DNA from: Actinomycetes bacterium
GTDB lineage: Bacteria; Actinomycetota; Actinomycetes; Propionibacteriales; Propionibacteriaceae
Reading direction: 5' to 3'
Assembly: GCA_021803025.1 (NCBI GenBank)
Contig: JAJZQV010000011.1
Location: 1-52,442 of the forward strand
Length of the DNA: 52,442 bases
Shown here one piece after another: positions 18,352 to 26,672 of this stretch. A program made the translations under genes and the position numbers. The notes under the pieces were generated by a model, which saw nothing but the letters and a program-made list of their open reading frames with translations, was not told the DNA's origin and ran no database searches. The stretch's first letter is position 1; the number at the start of each line of letters is the position of its first letter.

Positions 18352-19239
18352 TCAGGACGAACCATGCAGGAACCGGGAGAATCGGGCGGCCAAACGATCC
18401 CGATCAGGCATGTCAGCTCGTCGTGAGGGAACCGTCAGTGTGGTGCCGTGCATCTCTTGGAGGCCGTGCCTCAGCATCGGTCCATCAACCTCATCCAGCA
18501 GCTTGTGAGCAATACGGATTTCGTAGTGAGGCGAGATTCCTAGAAGGTCACTATCGAAAGCCGCATGGTGAATCTTGCAGAGCGACAGACCATTCGAGAC
18601 AAAGGGAAGCCCGTCCTCGTCGCTATCGGGAGTGATGTGCGCGGCATCCAGGAGTTCTCCGTGACGGATTCTACAAACGGCGCACTGGGTCTCGTAGGCG
18701 GAGATCACTCGACCTCGGAAGTCAGCTTGATGGAGCCGCTGCTTGATCAGGCGCTCGGCGTAGCTGCGTTGAGGGAGGGCGTCGACATCATCAGCTAGGA
18801 GGCGAGCATTCTCGTCAAGAGCAAGAAGGAACTCACGCCTCTCGCGAAGATCCGCGACTACGTATACGGGTGCCAGCGGAACAAAGATTCCGTCCCGAAC
18901 CTTGCGAAGCAAGATAATCGGAACGCCGAGCTCCCAGGCTCGCCTCAGTTTTGTGTTGTCGCCAGCATCGGAGCCCGCACGATACGAGTAGTGAAAGAGG
19001 CCGCCCTCCACCTCTCTGTCCGCGTACGGGCCCGACGGCGAGCTTACGACGCTGAGCGTTGCCTCCATCTGGCGGGGATTCCAGATACCGCGCGATGCAT
19101 CGATTGCCCGCAGCCCCTCGCCTGAAGCGAGTCGGACGAAGGTCAGGTCAGCTCGAGTGACGAATCCTCCGTTGGCTGAAGCCCTCGCCATGACCGCAGC
19201 GATGATTTCGTTCCGCATCGGCTCGGCACTCGGGGGCAC
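18352..19239 (-). CDS. HNH endonuclease, putative orphan restriction-type enzyme
   Basis: 295 residues. The C-terminal third is an HNH_2-type nuclease domain: YETQCAVCRIRHGELLDAAH followed by SNGLSLCKIHHAAFD, giving the His and Cys residues of the metal site. The N-terminal part (GVPIILLRKV, YADREVEGGLFHYSY) resembles the DNA-recognition part of modification-dependent HNH enzymes of COG3440 type; this is an inference. Base composition is clearly lower than the surroundings (about 50% GC in 18541-18600), so recent transfer is likely. No methylase gene is adjacent. GTG 19239 is chosen with AGAAG six bases upstream; ATG 19218 is possible. Confidence 0.82.
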   Translation of the reverse strand: MPPSAEPMRNEIIAAVMARASANGGFVTRADLTFVRLASGEGLRAIDASRGIWNPRQMEATLSVVSSPSGPYADREVEGGLFHYSYRAGSDAGDNTKLRRAWELGVPIILLRKVRDGIFVPLAPVYVVADLRERREFLLALDENARLLADDVDALPQRSYAERLIKQRLHQADFRGRVISAYETQCAVCRIRHGELLDAAHITPDSDEDGLPFVSNGLSLCKIHHAAFDSDLLGISPHYEIRIAHKLLDEVDGPMLRHGLQEMHGTTLTVPSRRADMPDRDRLAARFSRFLHGSS

Positions 19240-19334
19240 GGGGTCTTCTTAGCAGCTCATGGGAGGAACTCGCGAGACATTCGTCCGACAAGTCCTTGCG
19301 TCAGTCGCAACTGGACTCGACCGCCCCGCTCGTA

Positions 19335-19340
19335 CAGGCT
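19335..19340 (+). promoter_or_regulatory. -10 box of leaderless EamA-family gene
   Basis: CAGGCT six bases before the GTG at 19347; this supports that start over the TTG at 19296. Confidence 0.4.
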
Positions 19341-19346
19341 TCAGGA

Positions 19347-20282
19347 GTGGGTCCATTCCTGGTGCTGCTGTCGGCGGTGTGCTTCGGCGCGATGGCGATC
19401 TTCGCCAAGTTCGCGTACGAGGCGGGGATCTCGCCGCAGGTGCTGCTGATGCTGAGGTTCGGGCTGGCGGCGGCGATGCTGGGGGTCGTGCTCCTCGTAC
19501 GTCCCGGGCTGCGATCGGGGCCGAAGCTGGTCCAGCCCAGCCAGGGGCGGACAGCCACCCGCGTCGTCCTCATCGCCATCGGGCTCGGCGCAGTCGGGTA
19601 CGCGCTCCAGTCCACGTTCTACTTCTCCGCACTGACGCGGATCGACGCGTCGCTCACGGCCCTCGTGCTCTACACGTACCCGGTTCTCGTGACCCTCGGC
19701 GCCGTCCTCATCGGGCGGGAGAGGCTCACGACGCGCCGCGTCCTCGCCCTCGTCGCCGCAACTGCCGGCACGGTGCTCGTCCTTGTCGGCGTGGGGCGCC
19801 TGCGCTTCGACCTCCTCGGCGTGGGCCTCGCGTTCGGAGGTGCCGTCACGTACACCGTCTACATCCTCGTGTCCGACACCGTCGTCAACCGGCTTCCGCC
19901 CGTCGTGCTCACGACCCTGGTCATGGCCGGCGCGGCCGTCACCCTCGGCGGACGGGTCGCCCTCACGGGCGGCCTCGACCTGCACATCAGCCCCGCCGGC
20001 TGGCTGTGGGTCGGCTGCATCGCCCTCGTCTCCACGGTGATCGCGATGCTCGCGTTCTTCGCCGGCCTCGCCCGTACAGGGCCCTCGACCGCCTCGATCC
20101 TGTCGACCTTCGAGCCGGTCGTCACGACGGCACTCGCCGCGCTCACCCTTCATGAGCTGCTCACCCCCGTACAGCTCGTCGGCGGCGTGCTGGTCCTCGG
20201 TGCGGCCGCCGTCGTACAGCTCCCTCGCCGGTCAACCGGCCAGCCCCGGGCGGAGGTCGCTGTCGGATGCGCTGACACGTGA
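19347..20282 (+). CDS. EamA/DMT-family transporter
   Basis: Integral membrane protein of 311 residues with ten predicted helices in two repeated EamA halves. The first half begins FLVLLSAVCFGAMAIFAKFAYEAG and contains YFSALTRIDASLTALVLYTYP; the second half contains FAGLARTGPSTASILSTFEPV, the typical EamA repeat ending. The family exports amino acids, metabolites or drugs, and the substrate cannot be told. A TTG at 19296 would add 17 polar residues that are not expected before helix 1. Confidence 0.88.
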   Translation: MGPFLVLLSAVCFGAMAIFAKFAYEAGISPQVLLMLRFGLAAAMLGVVLLVRPGLRSGPKLVQPSQGRTATRVVLIAIGLGAVGYALQSTFYFSALTRIDASLTALVLYTYPVLVTLGAVLIGRERLTTRRVLALVAATAGTVLVLVGVGRLRFDLLGVGLAFGGAVTYTVYILVSDTVVNRLPPVVLTTLVMAGAAVTLGGRVALTGGLDLHISPAGWLWVGCIALVSTVIAMLAFFAGLARTGPSTASILSTFEPVVTTALAALTLHELLTPVQLVGGVLVLGAAAVVQLPRRSTGQPRAEVAVGCADT

Positions 20283-20375
20283 GGTAAGCACAGAGGGGCG
20301 GTCCACGTCGGGTCACCACCACGATGCGTCGCTGCGGCAGGTGGGACGCCGTCCCCCGGAAGACATCGAGGGTCC

Positions 20376-20497
20376 TAGACTCCCCGGAGGGTCCCTACCG
20401 CAAAGGAACATCGATGCGACTACGCCCGACGCCTGGCTCGGACCACCTCGGGCCGGTCCACCGCGAGCGGACGGCCAGCCGAGCGCCCGCTCGCTGA
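20376..20497 (+). other. possible promoter and 27-residue leader frame before the HNH gene
   Basis: The 240-base gap before the secreted HNH gene holds TAGACT at 20376-20381 and then AAAGGAA followed by an ATG at 20414 that opens a 27-residue frame (MRLRPTPGSDHLGPVHRERT, then seven more) ending at 20497. The ribosome-binding site is good, but there is no other support for translation. Confidence 0.25.
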
Positions 20498-20522
20498 CGC
20501 CATGCCGGGTCACCGAGGTCAT

Positions 20523-21254
20523 ATGAGAAGAAAGACGAAGGCCGCACTCGTCGTGCTCGCCTGCGTCCTTTTCGTCCTCGCCGGCTTCCTCGCAGGACCC
20601 GCAGTGGGGCGACTGCTCCATCCCCAGCCCACCGCGACCCCGAGCACTCCCGAGGAACGTGCCGGCGCCGCGCGGGCGCTGGGGCTGCTCGACTCGGTGA
20701 CAGTCCGCCCTCGTACCCACGTCGCCGGGTACGACCGGTCGTGCTCACCGGGCCACGCGTGCGTCTTCGGGCCCGCATGGTCGGACGACACGAGCGCGCC
20801 CGGCGGCCACAACGGCTGCGACACCCGCAACGACGTGCTGAGTGCGCAGCTGCGTGATGTCGATAAGGGCACAAGCCGCTGCGTCGTACGGGCCGGGACG
20901 CTCGTCGACCCGTACAGCGGCACGACCGTCACGTTCCGCAAGGCTCAGGCCAGCGAGGTGCAGATCGACCATGTCGTGCCCTTGGCGTACGCCTGGGCCA
21001 TGGGCGCCTCCGCCTGGCCACTCGACAAGCGCATGGCGTTCGCCAACGACGAGGCAGTCAACCTCCTGGCCGTCACCAAGGCCACGAACCAGGCGAAGGG
21101 TGACCAAGGCCCGGCTACATGGACGCCGAGCAACATCTCGTACCGCTGCGACTACGCCATTCGCTGGGTGGACGTCCTCACCACGTACGGGCTCGCCGTG
21201 ACCAGCAGCGACCGCACGGCCCTGCGCGACACGCTCACCGTGTGCGCCCGCTGA
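20523..21254 (+). CDS. membrane-anchored extracellular HNH nuclease (DUF1524)
   Basis: 243 residues with an N-terminal membrane anchor (AALVVLACVLFVLAGFLAG) and an extracellular nuclease domain. The GmrSD/DUF1524-type HNH motif is VQIDHVVPLAYAWAMGA followed by NDEAVNLLAV and KATNQAKGDQGPATW. Four cysteines before the motif could form disulfides. Related actinobacterial proteins are annotated as secreted HNH nucleases that degrade outside DNA; the role here is inferred. ATG 20523 is preceded by GAGGT. Confidence 0.88.
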   Translation: MRRKTKAALVVLACVLFVLAGFLAGPAVGRLLHPQPTATPSTPEERAGAARALGLLDSVTVRPRTHVAGYDRSCSPGHACVFGPAWSDDTSAPGGHNGCDTRNDVLSAQLRDVDKGTSRCVVRAGTLVDPYSGTTVTFRKAQASEVQIDHVVPLAYAWAMGASAWPLDKRMAFANDEAVNLLAVTKATNQAKGDQGPATWTPSNISYRCDYAIRWVDVLTTYGLAVTSSDRTALRDTLTVCAR

Positions 21255-21323
21255 GCGACCCTCGCCCGTCAGGCGCCCTGTCTGCGGACGCCCACGTCGG
21301 TGGCAGGTGTCGGCGTCGCCTGC

Positions 21324-21329
21324 GACCCT
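21324..21329 (+). promoter_or_regulatory. -10-like box of AlkD-like gene
   Basis: GACCCT six bases before the ATG at 21336, consistent with a leaderless start. Confidence 0.35.
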
Positions 21330-21335
21330 GGTCCC

Positions 21336-22064
21336 ATGAACGAGACGCCGGCGTCCCCGCGCCCAGCAGCCACCGTGCCGCAGCTTCTCGTGTCCCGGCT
21401 CCGCGCGGCCCTCGCCGCGGCTGGCGATCCCGACCGTGCCCGGGCGCAGCAGGCCTACATGAAGTCGGCGCTGCCCTACTACGGGGTCACCTCGCCCGAG
21501 CTCAAGGCGCTGCTGCGGCCCCTGCTCACGTCCTTCCGGCCGACGACGCGCGAGAAGTGGGACGAGACCGTACGCAGCCTGTGGGACGGCGCGACGCACC
21601 GCGAGGAGCGGTACGCCGCGGTCGCCTTCGCCCAGCACCCCGGCGCCACGAAGTGGCGCGACCCCGACGCGCTCGCCCTGTACGAGCACCTGATCTCGAC
21701 CGGCGCCTGGTGGGACCTCGTCGACGTCGTGGCCAGCGACCTCGTCGGGCCCGTGCTGCTGAAGTACCGCCGCAAGACCACCCCGCTGATCCGCGACTGG
21801 GCCACCGGCGACGACCTGTGGCTGCGGCGCGCTGCCGTGCTCAGCCAGCTCAAGCACGCGGCGGAGACGGATCTGGACCTGCTCACGTACGTGGTCGAGG
21901 CCAACGTCGACGACACCTCGTTCTGGCTGCGGAAGGCGATCGGCTGGGCGCTGCGGCAGTACGGACGGACGGATCCCGAATGGGTACGCCGGGAGGTCGA
22001 CGTGCTCGGGCCGCGCCTGTCCGGCCTGTCCCGGCGGGAGGCGCTCAAGCACCTCGCGGAGTAG
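21336..22064 (+). CDS. DNA alkylation repair protein (AlkD-like HEAT-repeat family)
   Basis: 242 residues of alpha-helical HEAT-like repeats, as in AlkD, a glycosylase that removes bulky cationic alkyl bases. Conserved features are YMKSALPYYGVTSPELKALL near the N-terminus, TREEKW-like TTREKWDETVRSLW, WWDLVDVVASDLVG and SSFWLRKAIGWALRQY-like DTSFWLRKAIGWALR. The gene stands alone, with no alkyltransferase partner nearby. Confidence 0.9.
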   Translation: MNETPASPRPAATVPQLLVSRLRAALAAAGDPDRARAQQAYMKSALPYYGVTSPELKALLRPLLTSFRPTTREKWDETVRSLWDGATHREERYAAVAFAQHPGATKWRDPDALALYEHLISTGAWWDLVDVVASDLVGPVLLKYRRKTTPLIRDWATGDDLWLRRAAVLSQLKHAAETDLDLLTYVVEANVDDTSFWLRKAIGWALRQYGRTDPEWVRREVDVLGPRLSGLSRREALKHLAE

Positions 22065-22122
22065 GCGGCTCCCGTTGCGGCGCGGGGCACGTTCAGCGGC
22101 GTGCTGCGGATCCGCCCGAGGT

Positions 22123-24369
22123 TCAGGTCGGCGCGTCCGCCACCGCGCGAAGAACCTGGCGCAACGCCAGCCACCACTGCTGTGTGGGACGGTGGAGCCG
22201 CACGTCCATCTCGGCCATCATCTGGTCCATGCCCGCCGCGTTCACCGTGGACTGTACGAGCCCGAGGTAGTAGCTGTTCGAGGTGCCGGCGTCGAGCTCC
22301 GTACCGAGCAGATCCAGCGCCCGGGACACCAGCCGTACGGCCAGCAGCCTGTCGAACGCCGTCGGTGCACCTCCCTGCTGGATGTGGCCGAGGATGTTCT
22401 GCCGCACGTCGTACGTGCCGTGGCTCTCCTGCTCGAGAAGCCGCGCGAGGAAGTCCGTCGTGTAGAGCGGGTTGGCGTTCTCGTTGCGGATCGCGAGGAA
22501 CAGCTTCCGGCCCGAGGCGAAGCTCTGCCGCAGCCACTCCACATCGGCCACGAGCGCCTCGAGGCTGATGCCCTCCTCGTGCAGGTAGACGCGCTCGGCG
22601 CCGGTCGCCATCGCGCCCATGAGCGACAGGTAGCCGCAGTAGCGCCCCATCGTCTCCACCACGAACGCCCGCTTCGCTGCGCTGCCGGACGTCTTGATGC
22701 GGTCGACCGCCTCGGTGATGACGTTGAGCGCGGTGTCCGCCCCGATCGCCAGCTCCGACCCGGGGAGGTTGTTGTCGAGGGACGCGGGGACGCACACGAT
22801 CGGCATCCCGAACGTGGGAAACCGGACGCGCTCACGGTGCAGCAGCTCGGCGGCCTCGTAGCCGCTCCAGCCGCCGATCATGAGCAACCCGTCGATGCGT
22901 GACTCCTCGAGCGAGCGGCTGATCCGGTACAGCTCATCCAGCGACGGCACCGTACGACGTACGCCCAGCTCGGCCCCGCCCTCGGCCAGCCAGCTCTCGA
23001 CGTCGCTCCACCCCAGCTCGCCGATCTCGCCGTCGCGCAGCCCCGGGAACCCGTTGCGGATCCCGAACATCCTCATCCCCCGGCTGATGCCCAGCCGTAC
23101 GGCAGCGCGAGCGGCCGCGTTCATGCCGGGCGCCAGCCCGCCGGCGTGCATGATCCCGATCCGCTTGCTCTGCTCGGGCGCGTCGATGCGGCTCGGCTCG
23201 ACGAGCTCCGCGAGGATCCGGGACGCCTCCTTGAACGAGCCGCCGCGCAGGTCTATCGCGCCCTCGTAGTCGCCGGATGCGATGAGCTGCGGCACCCGCC
23301 GCGTGTCGGCGACCGCCTGGATCAGCGGCACTCGCGTCACCCGGTTGCCCCGGAACCCCAGCACCGGACCCACCGTGCCGGGGACCGCTGTGAGGACCTC
23401 GACCGCCGCCTCGTACCCCAGCCAGGTCGACGCCCAGCGGTCGTACGCGCTCGGCGACCCGCCTCTCTGCACGTGGCCGAGGATCGTGACCCGTGCGTCC
23501 TCGTGGAGGTTGTCCTCGATCACCTGCCGTACGTAGCCCGAGGTGATGGACTCCCCGCGCTGGTCGCACGCCCCTTCGGCGACGACGACCATGGAGTCGC
23601 GGCGCCCCTCCTGCCGGCCACGCCGCAGCGCGGCGCACATCCGTTGCTCCCAGCCGTCCGCGGGTGGCTGCTCGGGGATCAGTACGTAGTCGCAGCCGCC
23701 CGCGATCGCGCTCATGAGCGCGAGGTAGCCGCAGTGGCGGCCCATGACCTCCACCACGAAGCTGCGCTGGTGGCTCGCGGCGGTGCTGGCCAGGGCGTCG
23801 ATCGCGTCGACGATGCGGTGCAGCGCGGTGTCGGCGCCGATCGTCATGTCCGTACCGACGAGGTCGTTGTCGATCGAGCCCACCAGCCCGGCGAACATGA
23901 GCGCCGGATGAGCCTCGGCGGTCTCCTGGGTGACCTCGCCCTCGGCGACGAGCTCGCTCAGCAGCTCGCTCCACTCGGCGCGGAACTCGTCGAGGCCCGA
24001 CAACGACCCGTCGCCACCGATCACGACGAGCCGGTCGATGCCGTACGCGAGCAGGTTCGCGGCCGCCCTCTTGCGCCCCGCCCGCTCGCGGAAGTCCTTC
24101 GAGCGGAAGGTCCCGATCACCGTTCCGCCGCGGTGCAGGATGCTGCCGACGTCCTCCCAGCCGAGCTCCCGGATGCCGTCGCCCCCGTCGACCATGCCCT
24201 GGTAACCCTCGTAGATGGCGTACACCTGAGCGCCGAGCGTCATCGCCGTACGCACCACCGCGCGTACGGCCGCGTTCATCCCCTGCGCGTCCCCGCCGCT
24301 GGTCAGAATCCCGACGCGCTTCCCGGCGCCGACACGGTCAAGCGCGGGGATCCGTTCTGGGTTGGTCAT
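22123..24369 (-). CDS. pfkA: duplicated (eukaryote-type) 6-phosphofructokinase
   Basis: 748 residues, twice the usual bacterial length, made of two PFK domains as in eukaryotic enzymes. The N-terminal half is catalytic: GGDAQGMNAAVRA, GGDGSLSG (Gly after GGD indicates ATP, not PPi) and SIDNDLVGTDMTIGADTA with the catalytic Asp. The C-terminal half has lost key residues: GGLAPGMNAA, IGGWSGYEA instead of GGDG, and SLDNNLPG with Asn in the catalytic Asp position, the pattern of an allosteric half. ATG 24369 follows GAGAAT by six bases; an ATG at 24423 is less likely. The gene is transcribed alone. Confidence 0.92.
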   Translation of the reverse strand: MTNPERIPALDRVGAGKRVGILTSGGDAQGMNAAVRAVVRTAMTLGAQVYAIYEGYQGMVDGGDGIRELGWEDVGSILHRGGTVIGTFRSKDFRERAGRKRAAANLLAYGIDRLVVIGGDGSLSGLDEFRAEWSELLSELVAEGEVTQETAEAHPALMFAGLVGSIDNDLVGTDMTIGADTALHRIVDAIDALASTAASHQRSFVVEVMGRHCGYLALMSAIAGGCDYVLIPEQPPADGWEQRMCAALRRGRQEGRRDSMVVVAEGACDQRGESITSGYVRQVIEDNLHEDARVTILGHVQRGGSPSAYDRWASTWLGYEAAVEVLTAVPGTVGPVLGFRGNRVTRVPLIQAVADTRRVPQLIASGDYEGAIDLRGGSFKEASRILAELVEPSRIDAPEQSKRIGIMHAGGLAPGMNAAARAAVRLGISRGMRMFGIRNGFPGLRDGEIGELGWSDVESWLAEGGAELGVRRTVPSLDELYRISRSLEESRIDGLLMIGGWSGYEAAELLHRERVRFPTFGMPIVCVPASLDNNLPGSELAIGADTALNVITEAVDRIKTSGSAAKRAFVVETMGRYCGYLSLMGAMATGAERVYLHEEGISLEALVADVEWLRQSFASGRKLFLAIRNENANPLYTTDFLARLLEQESHGTYDVRQNILGHIQQGGAPTAFDRLLAVRLVSRALDLLGTELDAGTSNSYYLGLVQSTVNAAGMDQMMAEMDVRLHRPTQQWWLALRQVLRAVADAPT

Positions 24370-24375
24370 GGCGTC

Positions 24376-24381
24376 ATTCTC
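24376..24381 (-). promoter_or_regulatory. -10 box of leaderless pfk gene
   Basis: GAGAAT on the minus strand, six bases before the ATG at 24369. Confidence 0.45.
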
Positions 24382-24653
24382 GCGCTGATCGTGGCGCCCC
24401 GAGCGGGCAGGGCGATGCTGCATCGGGATCGCGCTCTTCCCGGCCGAGGGCGGCGAGGTGAGGCTCGCGCTGGTCGGCGCACGAGACCAAGAATGACACG
24501 CCGAAGGTGAAGGTGAAGCCCTGCGACACCAGCGCGTCCATCGCGGCGAACCACTGGGAGCAGCTCAGCAAGATGCCCGAGGCCGAGCAGTGCGGGTGGT
24601 GGCGGCGATCGGCTGAGGGGGGATCCTGGTTGCGCGGGTCCTAGCGGCGAGTT

Positions 24654-24730
24654 TCGCGGTTTTCGCTGCTCAACGCGTCGGTGAGGACGTGTGCGGGCTC
24701 GGGGACGCTGTTGGGCGGCGAAAACCGCGA
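24654..24730 (+). repeat. dispersed palindromic repeat family B, copy 1
   Basis: 77-bp element with inverted arms TCGCGGTTTTCGCTGC and GCGGCGAAAACCGCGA; the arms continue imperfectly as CTCAACGCG and CGCTGTTGGG. The second copy, also 77 bp, is at 43428-43504, with conserved arms and a diverged centre. Confidence 0.8.
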
Positions 24731-24759
24731 TGCTTCGTGTGCGTCCGTGGCTGGTGTCG

Positions 24760-25599
24760 CTACTGCGTGAGGACCTGGATCTCGCCCATGGTGATGGTGG
24801 TCGCGCTGGTCAGGTCGAGCGCGAGGCGGCCGGACTGGCCGAGGCCGGTCCAGGTGATGTCCCAGTACGAGGTGGCGCGCACCGTGTAGGCGCCCTGGCG
24901 CGTGTAGCGATGGCCGCAGGTGGGAGAGAGGCTCTTCCCGTAGCGGTCCTCGTAGCGCGTCCCGGGTCCGGTGCAGGTGACCGTGCTGCCGTCTCCCATG
25001 GACCACACGATGCGGGTGACGCGGGCGGTGGCGGTGACGCTGTGCCCGCCGGCTGTGGCGGTACGGCTGATTGGTCCCATGGTGGTCTCGGTGGGGTGAT
25101 CGACCCACATCCACGTGGGAAGCCCGATGATGCCGACCCGGCCGGGCAGCGGTTCGGGCACGATCCCGATGCTGATCGCCTGCAGCCCCATCTGCGCGAC
25201 AGCGGTCCGGGCGAGCGCCTGAGCGTCGGGCACCGCGGGAGGCGATGCGAGCCAGATCGACAGCACCGCCGGCACACTGCTCTGCCCGGCCCCGATCGTG
25301 TAGCACCGGTAGATCGCGCCATCCGTGTGGCCCTCCCAAACGGGGGACGTTTTTGCTGGTTGGGGCTGAAAGAGTCGGCCCGGTAGGCAGCGAAAGCCTC
25401 CCACGGTCGTTAGCACTCCACTGGGGAATGAGCCTTCAGCACCGGAGGTATGGCCCGATCCAGGGTCTTCGCCGCTCCACACCATGCAGACCTGGCCGCC
25501 GGCCGCGTATTGGACACACCTGACCCCTGACACAGCTGACGCCGTGGGACAGAACGGGATGAGAACGAGGATCAGCATCCCGAAGAACCTGATCAACAT
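24760..25599 (-). CDS. secreted protein of unknown function, PKD-like C-terminal part
   Basis: 279 residues with a signal peptide (MLIRFFGMLILVLIPFCPTA, cut near ASA). The conserved C-terminal half runs from GIVPEPLPGRVGIIGLPTWM through WSMGDGSTVTCTGPGTRY and CGHRYTRQGAYTVRATSYW, a pattern common in secreted actinobacterial proteins with a PKD-like fold. ATG 25599 is chosen because it starts the signal peptide, has GGGGG just upstream and overlaps the end of the preceding lipoprotein gene, so the two are co-translated. The function is unknown; a role at the cell surface with the lipoprotein is inferred. Confidence 0.8.
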   Translation of the reverse strand: MLIRFFGMLILVLIPFCPTASAVSGVRCVQYAAGGQVCMVWSGEDPGSGHTSGAEGSFPSGVLTTVGGFRCLPGRLFQPQPAKTSPVWEGHTDGAIYRCYTIGAGQSSVPAVLSIWLASPPAVPDAQALARTAVAQMGLQAISIGIVPEPLPGRVGIIGLPTWMWVDHPTETTMGPISRTATAGGHSVTATARVTRIVWSMGDGSTVTCTGPGTRYEDRYGKSLSPTCGHRYTRQGAYTVRATSYWDITWTGLGQSGRLALDLTSATTITMGEIQVLTQ

Positions 25600-26186
25600 G
25601 TTGCCCCCGCAGATTCCTGGTAGCCGACCCGCCACTGCGAGGCGTCAGGGAACTCGTAGTTGACGACGGTCATATCGCTTCTTGACCTGGGAGGCCGCGT
25701 CGCTGGTATCAGCGATTTGCCCGCTTTGTCCACAATTAGGAACTGGGAGACGTCGAGGCAAACGCGATACGTGACGAGTGGGACGGTTGGGGGAGTTTCA
25801 GTGACGTGGTTCGTGAGGTCAACTGCCACGAGTTCCATGGAAATGATGCGGACCTGGCCAGATGCCTTTGACTGGACTTGCTGGGCTGCTCCGAGGGCAT
25901 TCTGCAGGTCCTGAAGTTCGGTCGAAATCGCGACGCTGTCGAAGCAGTTGCTCGGCGTATTCAGGGGATCCCCCAAGCATCGCGGGAGCGTGGCCCAATA
26001 CTTCTCGATCACTGCCTTGGCGGACTGCTTCGCCTGATCCTCGGGGGACGGCGAGCTGACGCTTGCTGCGGGTGTCGGAGTGAGGCTGGGGAGAGCGACG
26101 GGCTGCGCAGCTGAGCTCGTACACGCGGACAGCGTGAGTGCAGCGAGCAGGGTCGCGAGGACGGACTGGCGTCGGGGGCGGGCCAT
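25593..26186 (-). CDS. lipoprotein of unknown function
   Basis: 197 residues. The lipoprotein signal ends LTLSAC with Cys22, followed by a Ser/Pro/Thr linker to about residue 50. The mature domain (KAVIEKYWATLPRCL, MELVAVDLTNHVTETPPTV) has the size and layout of small NTF2-like exported domains, but I cannot assign it. Its last codons overlap the start of the secreted PKD-like gene. Base composition is somewhat lower than in neighbouring genes (about 58% GC at 25681-25740). CAGAAT six bases before the ATG supports a leaderless start. Confidence 0.78.
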   Translation of the reverse strand: MARPRRQSVLATLLAALTLSACTSSAAQPVALPSLTPTPAASVSSPSPEDQAKQSAKAVIEKYWATLPRCLGDPLNTPSNCFDSVAISTELQDLQNALGAAQQVQSKASGQVRIISMELVAVDLTNHVTETPPTVPLVTYRVCLDVSQFLIVDKAGKSLIPATRPPRSRSDMTVVNYEFPDASQWRVGYQESAGATC

Positions 26187-26192
26187 GGCGAC

Positions 26193-26217
26193 ATTCTGGG
26201 CGCGCCACGGGCGCGCC
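26193..26217 (-). promoter_or_regulatory. -10 box and upstream palindromes of the lipoprotein gene
   Basis: CAGAAT (26198-26193) lies six bases before the ATG at 26186. Immediately upstream, GGCGCGCC occurs twice (26199-26206 and 26210-26217) around ACG; the copies can pair as a hairpin or serve as paired binding sites. Confidence 0.45.
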
Positions 26218-26303
26218 GCAACCGAATGTGTGGAAAACCTCCTGTGACAGCAGGAATCTCCACCCAGCGGCGGCGCGAACGGCGACCTCGCCCTCTCCGA
26301 AGC

Positions 26304-26672
26304 TCAGTCTCGGTCCCAGGGAGCCTTGTCGCCCCACTTGCGGTAGTACTTCGCAAGGTGGCTCTTGACCCGGTCACGGTCGCGATCGGGGAGGTCGACA
26401 CCGCCGCGCGACCCCTGCATGACCGCAGCGGCGGCCATCACCCCGCGCGGGACGGCGTACAGCTTGCCGTCGATGACGTCGGCGATGAGCAGCTTGTACG
26501 CGGTGAAGCTGTCCTTCCTGTCGGCGTCGTACCAGACGAACGCGTCCCGGTACTTCTCGTTGGGCTCGTCACCGGCCTTCGCCCAGCGCCGAACCCGTTC
26601 TTCGGCCGCATCCCCGTCCCACTCACGATCCTTGTCCGCCAGCGGCAGGTCCTGGAAGCTGGTCACAGCCAT
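26304..26672 (-). CDS. small protein with a phage prohead-protease-associated domain
   Basis: 122 residues. The whole protein, from DKDREWDGDAAEERVRRWA through DAFVWYDADRKDSFTAYKL to VPRGVMAAAAVMQGSRGGVD, matches the domain I know from the C-terminal side of HK97-type phage prohead proteases and from stand-alone actinobacterial proteins. There is no protease domain and no other phage gene here, so it is either a domesticated domain or a cellular family. ATG 26672 has GAGGAGG five bases upstream, a very strong site. Function unknown. Confidence 0.72.
   Translation of the reverse strand: MAVTSFQDLPLADKDREWDGDAAEERVRRWAKAGDEPNEKYRDAFVWYDADRKDSFTAYKLLIADVIDGKLYAVPRGVMAAAAVMQGSRGGVDLPDRDRDRVKSHLAKYYRKWGDKAPWDRD

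Larger units (their letters stand above)
24370..24759. other. gene-poor stretch with a possible coding remnant
   Basis: No complete gene is convincing here. On the plus strand from about 24465 to 24640 one frame reads like real protein (WSAHETKNDTPKVKVKPCDT, then HWEQLSKMPEAEQCGW) but has no start codon and is closed upstream by a stop, so it may be the remains of a lost gene. Repeat B copy 1 fills 24654-24730. Confidence 0.35.

Noticed and set aside
20414-20497. Confident small gene before the secreted HNH gene
   Set aside because: A ribosome-binding site and frame exist, but composition is Arg/Pro rich and there is no conserved feature, so it is kept only as a low-confidence note.
24654-24730. 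Insertion sequence
   Set aside because: The repeat elements are 60-85 bp and have no transposase gene; at most they are non-autonomous palindromic units.
26304-26672. Prophage
   Set aside because: Only one phage-associated domain is present; no capsid, portal, terminase or integrase genes are found.
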